Assembly: GCF_036555685.1 (NCBI RefSeq)
Contig: NZ_DATBKY010000004.1
Coordinates: forward strand, 5,695-69,694
DNA: 64,000 nucleotides
Direction: 5' to 3'
Source of the DNA: Actinophytocola sp036555685
Lineage (GTDB): Bacteria > Actinomycetota > Actinomycetes > Mycobacteriales > Pseudonocardiaceae
The notes below the pieces were generated by a model. That model saw only the letters and a list, made by a program, of their open reading frames with translations. It was not told where the DNA came from and ran no database searches. Within the stretch, counting starts at the first letter, position 1, and each line of letters starts with the position of its first letter. Of this stretch, positions 48,754 to 56,795 are shown in pieces. A program made the position numbers and the translations under genes.

Positions 48754-49509
48754 TTGTCGACACCGAAGATCGCCCCGAAGGTCGCCCCGAAGATCGCGGT
48801 GGTCACCGGTGGCGGGTCCGGCCTCGGCCGGGTCATGGCGACCGCGCTGCTCGACGCGGGCCACCGCGTGGTCGTCGCCGGCCGCACCCGCGCGTCGCTC
48901 GAGTCGGTCGACGGGGCGGACCCGTTCGTCGCCGACGTCACCGACGCGGACGCCGTCGCGGCGCTGTTCGACCACGTCAGGTCGGCCTACGGCCGGCTCG
49001 ACCTGCTGGTCAACAACGCCGGCGTGTTCGGCCCAGCGGCCGGGGTGGCGTCGGTGTCCGACGAGGACTGGCAGGCCGTCGTCGACACGAACCTCACCGG
49101 CTCGTTCCGCTGCGCCCGCGAGGCGTTCCGGATCATGGCCGGACAGGACCCGCGCGGCGGCCGGATCGTCAACAACGGCTCGATCTCCGCGCACGTCCCC
49201 CGGCCGGACGCGGTCGCGTACACGGCCACCAAGCACGCGATCACCGGGCTGACGAAGGCGCTCGCGCTGGAGGGCCGCGCGCACGACATCGCGGTCAGCC
49301 AGATCGACATCGGCAACGCGGCCACCGAGATGACCGCGGGCTTCGGCTCGGGCACGCGCCAGGCCGACGGCACGCTGCGCCCGGAGCCCACCATGGACGC
49401 GGCCCACGTGGGCGAGCTGGTGGCGTACATGGCCGCGCTGCCCCTGTCGGCCAACGTGCAGTTCGTGACGCTGATGGCCACGAACATGCCGTACGTGGGC
49501 CGGGGCTAG
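48754..49509 (+). CDS. Short-chain dehydrogenase/reductase
   Basis: 251 residues. TGGGSGLGRVMA binds NAD(P), LLVNNAGVFGPAAG is the NNAG motif, and NGSISAHVPRPDAVAYTATKHAITG carries Ser, Tyr and Lys. It begins with a small repeat: PKIAPKVAPKIA is coded by three near-identical 12-base units. The TTG at 48754 is chosen because GGGAGG lies five bases upstream; ATG 48730 would add eight residues but has no ribosome site. Substrate unknown. It is divergent from the dehalogenase. Confidence 0.9.
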   Translation: MSTPKIAPKVAPKIAVVTGGGSGLGRVMATALLDAGHRVVVAGRTRASLESVDGADPFVADVTDADAVAALFDHVRSAYGRLDLLVNNAGVFGPAAGVASVSDEDWQAVVDTNLTGSFRCAREAFRIMAGQDPRGGRIVNNGSISAHVPRPDAVAYTATKHAITGLTKALALEGRAHDIAVSQIDIGNAATEMTAGFGSGTRQADGTLRPEPTMDAAHVGELVAYMAALPLSANVQFVTLMATNMPYVGRG

Positions 49510-49918
49510 CGGATCCTGGCCGGCGACGTCCGGATCCACGGACGCCGCGTCCGTCACGTCCACAGTGGACCACCGGGTCGTGCGGAAAAGGTCCGCGCCC
49601 GCCGCCACGAGCCGGTCGAGCCGGTCGAGCCGGTCGGGGTGCCAATCCCGGTCGCGGTCGCCGCACTCCGCCGCGAGCGCCGCGAACGGCGCCGGCGCGA
49701 CCCCGGCCGGCAGTGACGGCCGTACGCTTCGGTGAACGCCGCCGCGTTCGCGAGCCGGGTGCGATTCGCCCGGCTTCGCCGCGCGGCGCTCCTCGCCACT
49801 CCGGGCACATGACGTGCGCCACCCCGGCCGCCACGTCGAACCGCCGCGGGCATCCCGGGTGTTCGGGCGGCAGAAAGCCCAGGTCACTCGCGGGACGAAG
49901 GGTCGTGGACGGCGTCAT
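49510..49918 (-). pseudogene. Probable decayed coding sequence
   Basis: No intact frame explains this stretch, yet protein-like text shows in changing minus-strand frames: DLGFLPPEHPGCPRRFDVAAGVAHVMCPEW, then RLANAAAFTEAYGRH, then AGVAPAPFAALAAECGDRDRDWHPDRLDRLDRLVAAGADLF. The start would be ATG 49918. Two frameshifts would be needed. A 9-bp unit GAGCCGGTC is repeated three times at 49609-49635 (the RLDRLDRL part) and a TCCACAGTGGA palindrome lies at 49559-49569. The rest of the gap up to parE (49919-50077) shows nothing I can name. Confidence 0.4.
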
Positions 49919-50077
49919 GAGCGCGGCCGCCAGTATTACCTCACGCGGGCAACCCCGGGGCAAATACCAGGGGATGTCAGTGTCGGCGGATACCCTTCTC
50001 TACGGTGGTGCACGCCGATGCCCGGCTCGTCCGCGGGCATGTCGATCTTGGGCGCACCGGTGATTCGGGAGTTGAGG

Positions 50078-52129
50078 GTGACTGCGGAGACGCTGTACGG
50101 GGCCGACGATCTTACGCATCTCGAGGGACTCGAGGCGGTGCGCAAGCGGCCCGGCATGTACATCGGGTCGACCGACAGCCGCGGCATCAACCACCTCTTC
50201 AACGAGATCGTCGACAACTCCACCGACGAGGGCGTGGCCGGCCACGCGAGCAAGATCGTCGTCACGCTGCACGCCGACGGCAGCGTCCAGGTCGACGACG
50301 ACGGCCGCGGCATCCCGACGGGCGTGCACGCCAAGTCCAAGCTGTCCGGCGTCGAGCTGGTGCTGACCCGGCTGCATGCGGGTGGCAAGTTCGGCGGTTC
50401 GGGCTACAAGACCTCCGGCGGCCTGCACGGCGTCGGCGCGTCCGCGGTCAACGCGCTCTCGCTGCGGTTCGACGTCACCGTCAAGCGCGACGGCAAGGTG
50501 CACCACATGTCGTTCGCCCGCGGCGTGCCCGGGGTGTTCGACGCGGCCGGCCCGAAGGCGAAGTTCAAGAAGCAGTCCGGCCTGCAGGTCGAGCGCAAGA
50601 TGAAGCGCGGCGAGAAGACCGGCACGTCGATCCGCTACTGGTACGACGCGCGCTATTTCGAGAACGGCGCGGCGCTGGACATCGAGGCCGTCCGGGCGAA
50701 GCTGCGCAACACGGCGTTCCTCGTCCCGGGTGTCAGCTACGTGCTGCGCAACACGACCGAGGGCGCGATAGAGGAGGAGACGTTCTCCTACCCGAACGGC
50801 CTCGCGGACATGGTCGAGTTCCTCACTCCCTCGGCCGACCGGCCCGTCTCCGGCACCCTGATGATCACCGGCGAGGGCGTGTACCGCGAGAACGCGGCGG
50901 ACGAGAACGGCGTCATGCAGTCCAAAGTGGAGCGCCGGGCCGAGGTGGAGGTCGCGCTGCGCTGGGGCACCGGCTACGACCGAACGGTCGAGTGCTTCAC
51001 CAACACGATCCGCAACGTGCACGGCGGCACCCACCGCCGCGGCTTCGATCGCGCGGTGCTCAAGGCGGTCAACGAGGCCATCGGCAAGACGCGCGGGCTG
51101 CTCAAGCCGAAGGAGGACCCGCCGACCCTGGAGGACGTCCAGGAGGGCATGACCGCGGTCGTGCACGTGCGGATCCCCGAGCCGCAGTTCACCTCGCAGA
51201 CCAAGGACGAGCTGTCCACCGCGGGCATCACCAAGGTGCTGCAGGGCATCGTCGAGCAGCAGGTGAAGGCGTGGACCGAGGCCCGGCGGACCAAGACCGA
51301 GGCGAAGACCGTGCTGCAGAAGGTGGTCGACGCCTCCCGCGTGCGGCTCGCCCAGAAACAGCAGAAGGACGCCGCCCGCCGCAAGACCGCGCTCGAGGGC
51401 GCGGCCATGCCCCCGAAACTGGTCGACTGCCGCGCGACGGGCATCTCCCGCAGCGAGCTGTTCCTCGTGGAAGGGGACTCCGCCCTCGGGAGCGCGAGAC
51501 ACGCTCGCGTGTCGGAGTACCAGGCGCTGCTTCCCCTGCGGGGCAAGATTCTCAACGTGCAGAAGGCGAGCCTCGCCGACACGCTGCGCAACGCGGAGAT
51601 CGCGTCGATAGTGCAGGTGCTCGGGGCGGGTAGCGGGCGCACGTTCGACCTGCCGGCCATGCGCTACGGCCGGGTGATCCTGATGGCGGACGCCGATGTG
51701 GACGGTTCGCACATCCGCACGCTGCTGATCACGCTGTTCGCCCGGTACATGCGTCCCGTGATCGAGGACGGCCGGCTGTTCGCCGCGATGCCGCCGCTGC
51801 ACAAGATCACCACGAAGGGCAAGAACCCGCAGACCATCTTCACCTTCACCCAGCGGGAGATGGAGACGAAGGTCGCGGCGCTGGAGAAGGCCGGCAAGCA
51901 GGTCGTCACGCCGGTGCCCCGGTTCAAGGGCCTGGGCGAGATGGACGCGGACGAGCTGTGGGACACCACGATGAACCCGGCGACCCGCTCGGTCCGCCGG
52001 ATCACCCTCGACGACGTCGAGGCCGCGGAGGCCGCGCTCGAGTTGTTGATGGGGGAGAAGGTCGAGCCGAGGCGGGCGTGGCTGGTGGAGTCCTCCGTGC
52101 GGGTCGACCAGTCGACGATCGACATCTGA
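50078..52129 (+). CDS. parE: Type IIA topoisomerase subunit B (topoisomerase IV ParE-like)
   Basis: 683 residues. GHKL ATPase: GLEAVRKRPGMYIGSTD, EIVDNSTDEGVAGHA, DDDGRGIPTGVHAKS and GLHGVGASAVNALS. The transducer lysine lies near QTKDELST. The Toprim motifs are FLVEGDSALGSARHAR, LRGKILNVQKAS and ILMADADVDGSHIR. SALGSARHAR instead of gyrase's SAGGSAKQGR, and pairing with a ParC-like gene, favour topoisomerase IV or a second gyrase-like enzyme. The GTG at 50078 follows GGGAG; ATG 50039 is an option. parC begins 13 bases after the stop. Confidence 0.9.
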   Translation: MTAETLYGADDLTHLEGLEAVRKRPGMYIGSTDSRGINHLFNEIVDNSTDEGVAGHASKIVVTLHADGSVQVDDDGRGIPTGVHAKSKLSGVELVLTRLHAGGKFGGSGYKTSGGLHGVGASAVNALSLRFDVTVKRDGKVHHMSFARGVPGVFDAAGPKAKFKKQSGLQVERKMKRGEKTGTSIRYWYDARYFENGAALDIEAVRAKLRNTAFLVPGVSYVLRNTTEGAIEEETFSYPNGLADMVEFLTPSADRPVSGTLMITGEGVYRENAADENGVMQSKVERRAEVEVALRWGTGYDRTVECFTNTIRNVHGGTHRRGFDRAVLKAVNEAIGKTRGLLKPKEDPPTLEDVQEGMTAVVHVRIPEPQFTSQTKDELSTAGITKVLQGIVEQQVKAWTEARRTKTEAKTVLQKVVDASRVRLAQKQQKDAARRKTALEGAAMPPKLVDCRATGISRSELFLVEGDSALGSARHARVSEYQALLPLRGKILNVQKASLADTLRNAEIASIVQVLGAGSGRTFDLPAMRYGRVILMADADVDGSHIRTLLITLFARYMRPVIEDGRLFAAMPPLHKITTKGKNPQTIFTFTQREMETKVAALEKAGKQVVTPVPRFKGLGEMDADELWDTTMNPATRSVRRITLDDVEAAEAALELLMGEKVEPRRAWLVESSVRVDQSTIDI

Positions 52130-52142
52130 GGAATAGAGAATC

Positions 52143-55100
52143 ATGGCACGCCGCAAGGCACGCACGACCCGCGTCGACCCGGCCGCGTTCGACCAGCCGG
52201 GCGCCCAGGTCTTCGACAACGCGCTGAAGACGGAGATCGAGGACTCGTACCTGGAGTACGCGTACTCGGTCATCCACTCCCGCGCCCTGCCGGACGCACG
52301 CGACGGGCTCAAGCCGGTGCACCGACGGATCCTGTTCTCGATGAACGAGAACGGCTACCGGCCCACGCACGCGTACGTGAAGTCCTCCCGCGTGGTCGGC
52401 GACGTGATGGGCCGCTACCACCCGCACGGCGACATGGCCATCTACGACGCGATGGTCCGCCTGGCACAGGACTTCTCGATGAACGCGCCGTTGATCGACG
52501 GGCACGGCAACTTCGGCAGCCCGGACGACGGCCCGGCCGCGTCGCGATACTGCGTCGTGGGCGACACCCGGATAAGGCTGGCCGACGGCTCGAGCCCGCG
52601 GATCGGTGACCTGGTGAACCTGCCGGCCGACGCCGAGGCGGACGCAGACTTCGAGGTCCTCGACAAGGACGGCAAGGCCGTCCGGGTCGAGAAGGTCTTC
52701 AACTCCGGCGTGCACCCGACGCTGCGGATCACCTCGAGGTCCGGCTTCGCGTTGCGTGGCAGCGAGAACCACCTGGTCCTCTGCCTGGCGGCACCGATGG
52801 GCGTGCCGCTGTTCCAGTGGCGGCGCCTGGACGAGCTGCGACCGGGCGAGGTCGTGTGCATCGCCCGCAACGTCGGCGCCGACGTCCGGCCGAGCGAAGC
52901 CGAACTGCTGGCCGGATCGCGCGCGCACGCCGCGGGTGGTCCGATCCCGGAACAGGTGTGGACCGGCGGCTGGGGGCTCAAGCGCGCCTACGCCACGGCC
53001 GCGTTCGGTGCCGACCTGCGGGGCCGGCACACGGCGGGGTCGGTCGAGCAGGCGGCGCAGCTCCAGGAGCTGCTGGCCGAGCTCGGCGTCGTAGCCGTGC
53101 GGCGCGACCGCGTTCTCGAGGTGTCGCATGTGGACACGGTGCCGTACGTGCACGAGTACGCCGGGGTCGATCTGGCCCGCTGGACGACCGACCGCGCCCG
53201 GCTGATCGACCGGATCACCGACGACGAGGTCCTCGCGACGATCCTGCCGATCATGGATTCCGGGTACCGGTTCGAAGAGATCGTCTCGGTGGACGCCGCC
53301 GAGCCAGCCGAGGTGTACTCGGTGCGCGTTCGTTCCGCGGATCACTCGTTCCTCGCCGGTGGATTCGTCAACCACAACACCGAGTCCCGGCTCTCGCCCG
53401 AGGCGATGTTGCTGGTGGGGGAGCTGGGCGAGGACACGGTCGACTTCCGGCCCAACTATGACGGGTCGCTCGAGGAGCCGTCGGTCCTGCCGGCCGCCTT
53501 CCCGAACCTGCTCGTCAACGGCACGTCGGGGATCGCGGTCGGGATGGCCACCAACATGATCCCGCACAACCTCGGCGAGGTCATCGGGGCCGCGCGGTGG
53601 CTCATCCACCATCCGAACGCGACACTCGACAAGCTCATGGAGTTCGTCCCCGGGCCCGACCTGCCCACCGGGGGCATGCTGCTCGGCCTCGACGAGGTGC
53701 GGCGCGCCTACGAGACCGGCCGCGGCGTCGTCCGCATGCGCGCCAAGGTCGAGATCGGCCCGCTGGAGGGCAGCCGCGGCCGGCAGGCCATCACCGTGGT
53801 CGAGCTGCCCTACGCGGTCGGGCCCGAGAAGATCATCGAGAAGATCACCGACGAGGTGACGAAGTCCAAGCGCCTCACCGGGATCGCGGACGTCAAGGAC
53901 CTCACCGACGGCGAGAACGGCACGCGCCTGGTCATCGAGTGCAAGGTCGGCGTCAACCCGCAGGCGCTCCTGAGCGATCTCTACCGCCTGACGCCCATGG
54001 AGCAGTCCTTCGGCATCAACAACCTCGTCCTCGTCGACGGGCAGCCGCGGACGCTCGGCCTCAAGGCGCTGCTCGAGGTGTTCCTCCGGCACCGCTACGA
54101 GGTGGTCACCCGGCGCACGCGGTTCCGCCGCCGCAAGCGCGAGGAACGCCTGCACCTCGTCGAGGGCCTGCTGATCGCCCTGCTGGACATCGACAAGGTG
54201 ATCCGGCTGATCCGCGCCAGCGAGAACGCCGCCGAGGCCAAGGCCGGCCTCATGAAGCGCTTCAAGCTCACCGAGATCCAGGCGACGTACATCCTGGACA
54301 CTCCGCTTCGGAGGCTGACGAAGTACGACAAGCTGGAGCTGGAACAGGAGCAGGAGCGCCTCCGGGCCGAGATCGCCGAGCTCACCAGGATCCTCGAGAA
54401 CGAGTCGGAGCTCAAGAAGGTCGTCGCGGGCGAGCTGGCCAAGATCGCCAAGGACCTCGCGGGCGAGCGGCGCACCGCGCTGATCGACGGCGACCTCAAG
54501 GAGGTGCTGGCCGCGTCCAAGCCGGCCGGGCCGCTCGAGGTCGCGGACGACCCGTGCCAGGTGCTGCTGTCCGCCACCGGGCTGGTGGCCCGCACCGCCG
54601 CCGAGTCCGAGGAGGCGACCGAGGCCCGCCGGCGCAGCGGCCGCGCCAAGCACGACGCGGTCGCCGCGCTCGTGCACACCACCGCGCGCGGGCAGATCCT
54701 CGTCATCACCAGCCGGGGACGCGCGTTCAAGACCGACGTGCTGCCGCTGCCCGTGCTGCCCGAGCACGCCGGCACCGTGTCGCTCGGCGGTGGCATGGCG
54801 GCGAGCGAGCTCGTGCCGCTGGAGATGGGCGAGAAGGTCGTCGGCATCGCCCCGCTCGGCGAGCGCGCCGAGGGCTCGCCCGGCCTCGCGCTCGGCACCC
54901 GGCAGGGCGCGGTCAAGGTGTGCGCGCCGGACTGGCCGGTGCGCTCCGACGAGTTCGAGGTGATCGGGCTCAAGGAGGGCGACGAGGTCGTCGGCGCCAC
55001 GTGGCTCACCGACGGGTCGGAGACGTGCGTGTTCATGTCGTCGGACTCCTCGCTGCTGCGGTTCGCGACCTCGCTGGTGCGCCCGCAGGGGCTCAAGGGC

Positions 55101-55457
55101 GGTGGCATGGCCGGCATCAACCTGGCGGCCGGCGCGGAGGTCGTGTTCTTCGCCGCGCTCCGTACCGACGACGACGAGCACGGCGAGCCGATGGTCGTCA
55201 CCGCCACCGGGCAGAGCGTCAAGGTCACGCCGTTCGCGAAGTACCCGGGCAAGGGCCGCGCCACCGGTGGCGTCCGCTCGCAGCGATTCCTCAAGGGTGA
55301 GAACCGCCTCGTGCTGGGCTGGGTCGGGCCCCGTCCGGCGGGCGTCTCGCGCACCGGTTCCGCGGTCGAGCTCCCCGCGCCCGACGACCGCCGCGACGGC
55401 TCGGGTGTGGCGCATCCCGGACCGGACATGGTCGGCCGCCTGGTGGAACGCGGCTAG
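52143..55457 (+). CDS. parC: Type IIA topoisomerase subunit A (ParC-like) interrupted by an intein
   Basis: 1104 residues in the precursor, about 828 after removing the intein. The N-terminus (LEYAYSVIHSRALPDARDGLKPVHRRIL, VVGDVMGRYHPHGDMAIYDAMVRLAQDFSM) is the breakage-reunion domain; Y136 in AASRY is the catalytic tyrosine. The intein sits between Y136 and T413. The tower, coiled-coil gate (RLTKYDKLELEQEQERLRAEIAEL) and C-terminal beta-pinwheel (GRAFKTDVLPLPVLPEH, GQSVKVTPFAKYPGKGRATGGV) follow. Without splicing the enzyme should be dead. Its stop shares the CTAG with the stop of the convergent gene at 55454. Confidence 0.92.
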   Translation: MARRKARTTRVDPAAFDQPGAQVFDNALKTEIEDSYLEYAYSVIHSRALPDARDGLKPVHRRILFSMNENGYRPTHAYVKSSRVVGDVMGRYHPHGDMAIYDAMVRLAQDFSMNAPLIDGHGNFGSPDDGPAASRYCVVGDTRIRLADGSSPRIGDLVNLPADAEADADFEVLDKDGKAVRVEKVFNSGVHPTLRITSRSGFALRGSENHLVLCLAAPMGVPLFQWRRLDELRPGEVVCIARNVGADVRPSEAELLAGSRAHAAGGPIPEQVWTGGWGLKRAYATAAFGADLRGRHTAGSVEQAAQLQELLAELGVVAVRRDRVLEVSHVDTVPYVHEYAGVDLARWTTDRARLIDRITDDEVLATILPIMDSGYRFEEIVSVDAAEPAEVYSVRVRSADHSFLAGGFVNHNTESRLSPEAMLLVGELGEDTVDFRPNYDGSLEEPSVLPAAFPNLLVNGTSGIAVGMATNMIPHNLGEVIGAARWLIHHPNATLDKLMEFVPGPDLPTGGMLLGLDEVRRAYETGRGVVRMRAKVEIGPLEGSRGRQAITVVELPYAVGPEKIIEKITDEVTKSKRLTGIADVKDLTDGENGTRLVIECKVGVNPQALLSDLYRLTPMEQSFGINNLVLVDGQPRTLGLKALLEVFLRHRYEVVTRRTRFRRRKREERLHLVEGLLIALLDIDKVIRLIRASENAAEAKAGLMKRFKLTEIQATYILDTPLRRLTKYDKLELEQEQERLRAEIAELTRILENESELKKVVAGELAKIAKDLAGERRTALIDGDLKEVLAASKPAGPLEVADDPCQVLLSATGLVARTAAESEEATEARRRSGRAKHDAVAALVHTTARGQILVITSRGRAFKTDVLPLPVLPEHAGTVSLGGGMAASELVPLEMGEKVVGIAPLGERAEGSPGLALGTRQGAVKVCAPDWPVRSDEFEVIGLKEGDEVVGATWLTDGSETCVFMSSDSSLLRFATSLVRPQGLKGGGMAGINLAAGAEVVFFAALRTDDDEHGEPMVVTATGQSVKVTPFAKYPGKGRATGGVRSQRFLKGENRLVLGWVGPRPAGVSRTGSAVELPAPDDRRDGSGVAHPGPDMVGRLVERG
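52551..53378 (+). mobile_element. Intein in ParC, 276 residues, endonuclease apparently eroded
   Basis: It starts with Cys (CVVGDTRIRLADG, block A) at codon 137, directly after the catalytic Tyr, and ends in FLAGGFVNHN before Thr (blocks F and G with His-Asn). HPTLRITSRSGFALRGSENHLVL is block B, with the usual T-x-x-H written as S-E-N-H. The middle keeps parts of a LAGLIDADG homing endonuclease (PEQVWTGGWGLKRAYATAAFGADLRGR, then LQELLAELGVVAVRR). The first motif is missing and the second (FGADLRG in place of LFTGDG) has lost its shape. 276 residues is between a mini-intein and a full one. The site equals that of mycobacterial GyrA inteins. Confidence 0.92.
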
Positions 55458-55894
55458 GCCCGCCAGCGTTCGCGGACCGGAGCGCCGCCGGACCACCGGG
55501 CCCAGCTCGCTTCGAGCAGGTCGATCTCGAACAGGGCCAGGTGGTCGGACAGCTGCGCGCCATCGGTCGCACCGGCGACGGCCTGTTCCCGCTCGTCCGG
55601 TGCGGTGATCTCCACGGCCGTGCCGCGCAGCGCGAACTCCTCGTCGTCCGGCGGCAGGACCGTGGTGTGCAGCGCCATCCGGGGATCGCGGCGCAGGTCG
55701 GCGAGCTTCGGTGAGTTCCGCCGGACCGCGACGAGCAGGCCGCGGCGGGCGCGGATCGGCGCGACCGGGTGGATGCGGGGGCTGCCGTCGGCCGCGGTCG
55801 TCGCGAGGTAGGCGTACCCGTGCCGCTCGGCGAGCAGGCGCCAGCCTCGCCAGGCGAGCTCGGGGGCGTGATCGGCGAAGTCCGGCCACCGCAT
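55454..55894 (-). CDS. Pyridoxamine 5'-phosphate oxidase-like FMN-binding protein
   Basis: 146 residues. The split-barrel has YAYLATTAADGSPRIHPVAPIRARRGLLVAV, the usual strand pair of PNPOx-like proteins, and DPRMALHTTV and FALRGTAVEIT further on. It is the short family without the catalytic PNPOx residues and may bind FMN, F420 or heme. The ATG at 55894 fits. The stop codon shares CTAG with the parC stop, a four-base convergent overlap. Divergent from the methyltransferase at 55936 across 41 bases. Confidence 0.86.
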   Translation of the reverse strand: MRWPDFADHAPELAWRGWRLLAERHGYAYLATTAADGSPRIHPVAPIRARRGLLVAVRRNSPKLADLRRDPRMALHTTVLPPDDEEFALRGTAVEITAPDEREQAVAGATDGAQLSDHLALFEIDLLEASWARWSGGAPVRERWRA

Positions 55895-55935
55895 GGCGTC
55901 AACGTACGCCCGGCACGGGGTCGTACGGTGGCCCG

Positions 55936-56727
55936 ATGGACGAGAACGACCCCGTCAGAACGCTCGCCGATCACTACTCCGGCACGGCGGCCGCCTACGA
56001 GCGCGAGTGGGCGGGGGTGCTGTACCCGGTGACCCTGCGGCTGCTGGACCGGCTGCCGCTCGCCGCCGCGGGGCGGGTCCTCGACCTCGGCACCGGGGTG
56101 GGCACGCTGCTGCCCGACCTGCGCCGCGACGCTCCGGACGCGACGGTCGTCGGCGCGGACCGGGCGATCGGCATGCTGCGCCGCGCACCGCGGGAGTTCC
56201 CGCGCGCGGTGGCGGACGCCGCCCGGCTGCCCTTCGCGGATGGCGTGTTCGACGTCGCCGTGCTCGCGTTCATGCTCTTCCACCTGCCCGACCCGGCCGC
56301 GGGTGTGCGGGAGGTGCGCCGCGTCGTGCGCGCCGGCGGCACGGTCGGCGTCGCGGTGTGGGGGCAGGAGCGGCCGGTGCGCGCCGTGGAGATCTGGCAC
56401 GAGGAGCTCGACCGGGCCGGCGCGCCGCAGGACGACGCCCGCGTCAACATGCACGTCGTGCTGAACACGCCCGAGAAGCTGGCTGACGTCTTCACCGCGG
56501 CCGGCTTCGCGCACGTCGACGTGGGGCCCGTGCCGTGGTCGCTCGAGCCCGACTTCGAGCGGTTCGTGGAGCACAACGCCAACTGCTCCCGCGGCGCCCG
56601 CCGGCTGGCGCGGCTCGCCCCGGACGCGCAGCGGGAGTTCCTGCGGACCGTGCGCGCGCGGCTGTCCGGTCTGGACACCTCCGCGTTCACAGATGGGCGC
56701 ACAGTTCTGGCAGGTATTGCCCGCTGA
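55936..56727 (+). CDS. Class I SAM-dependent methyltransferase
   Basis: 263 residues. VLDLGTGVGTLLPDL is motif I, VVGADRAIGML motif II, ADAARLPFADGVFDVAVLAFMLFHLPDP motif post-II, and VRRVVRAGGTVGVAVWG the next strand. The layout fits the UbiE/Methyltransf_11 group; the acceptor is unknown. The last third (HVDVGPVPWSLEPDFERFVEHNANCSRGARR) is a variable substrate lid. The ATG at 55936 is the only good start. It is followed after 68 bases by a secreted protein gene that is probably separate. Confidence 0.87.
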   Translation: MDENDPVRTLADHYSGTAAAYEREWAGVLYPVTLRLLDRLPLAAAGRVLDLGTGVGTLLPDLRRDAPDATVVGADRAIGMLRRAPREFPRAVADAARLPFADGVFDVAVLAFMLFHLPDPAAGVREVRRVVRAGGTVGVAVWGQERPVRAVEIWHEELDRAGAPQDDARVNMHVVLNTPEKLADVFTAAGFAHVDVGPVPWSLEPDFERFVEHNANCSRGARRLARLAPDAQREFLRTVRARLSGLDTSAFTDGRTVLAGIAR

Positions 56728-56795
56728 ACGGCGGTTGACGGGCGCCACCACGCCCCGCCAAGGTATGGGCCAGCCTACTTACCGGGGAGTAGCAA

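Noticed and set aside
49814..50077. Longer N-terminus for ParE starting at 49814 or 50039
   Set aside because: The added residues show no similarity to topoisomerase B subunits, and GTG 50078 has a ribosome site and gives the usual length.
52002..55889. A minus-strand open frame of about 1295 codons across parE and parC
   Set aside because: It is antisense to conserved topoisomerase genes, its translation is Arg/Val/His/Asp-rich without motifs, and it arises from third-position GC bias.
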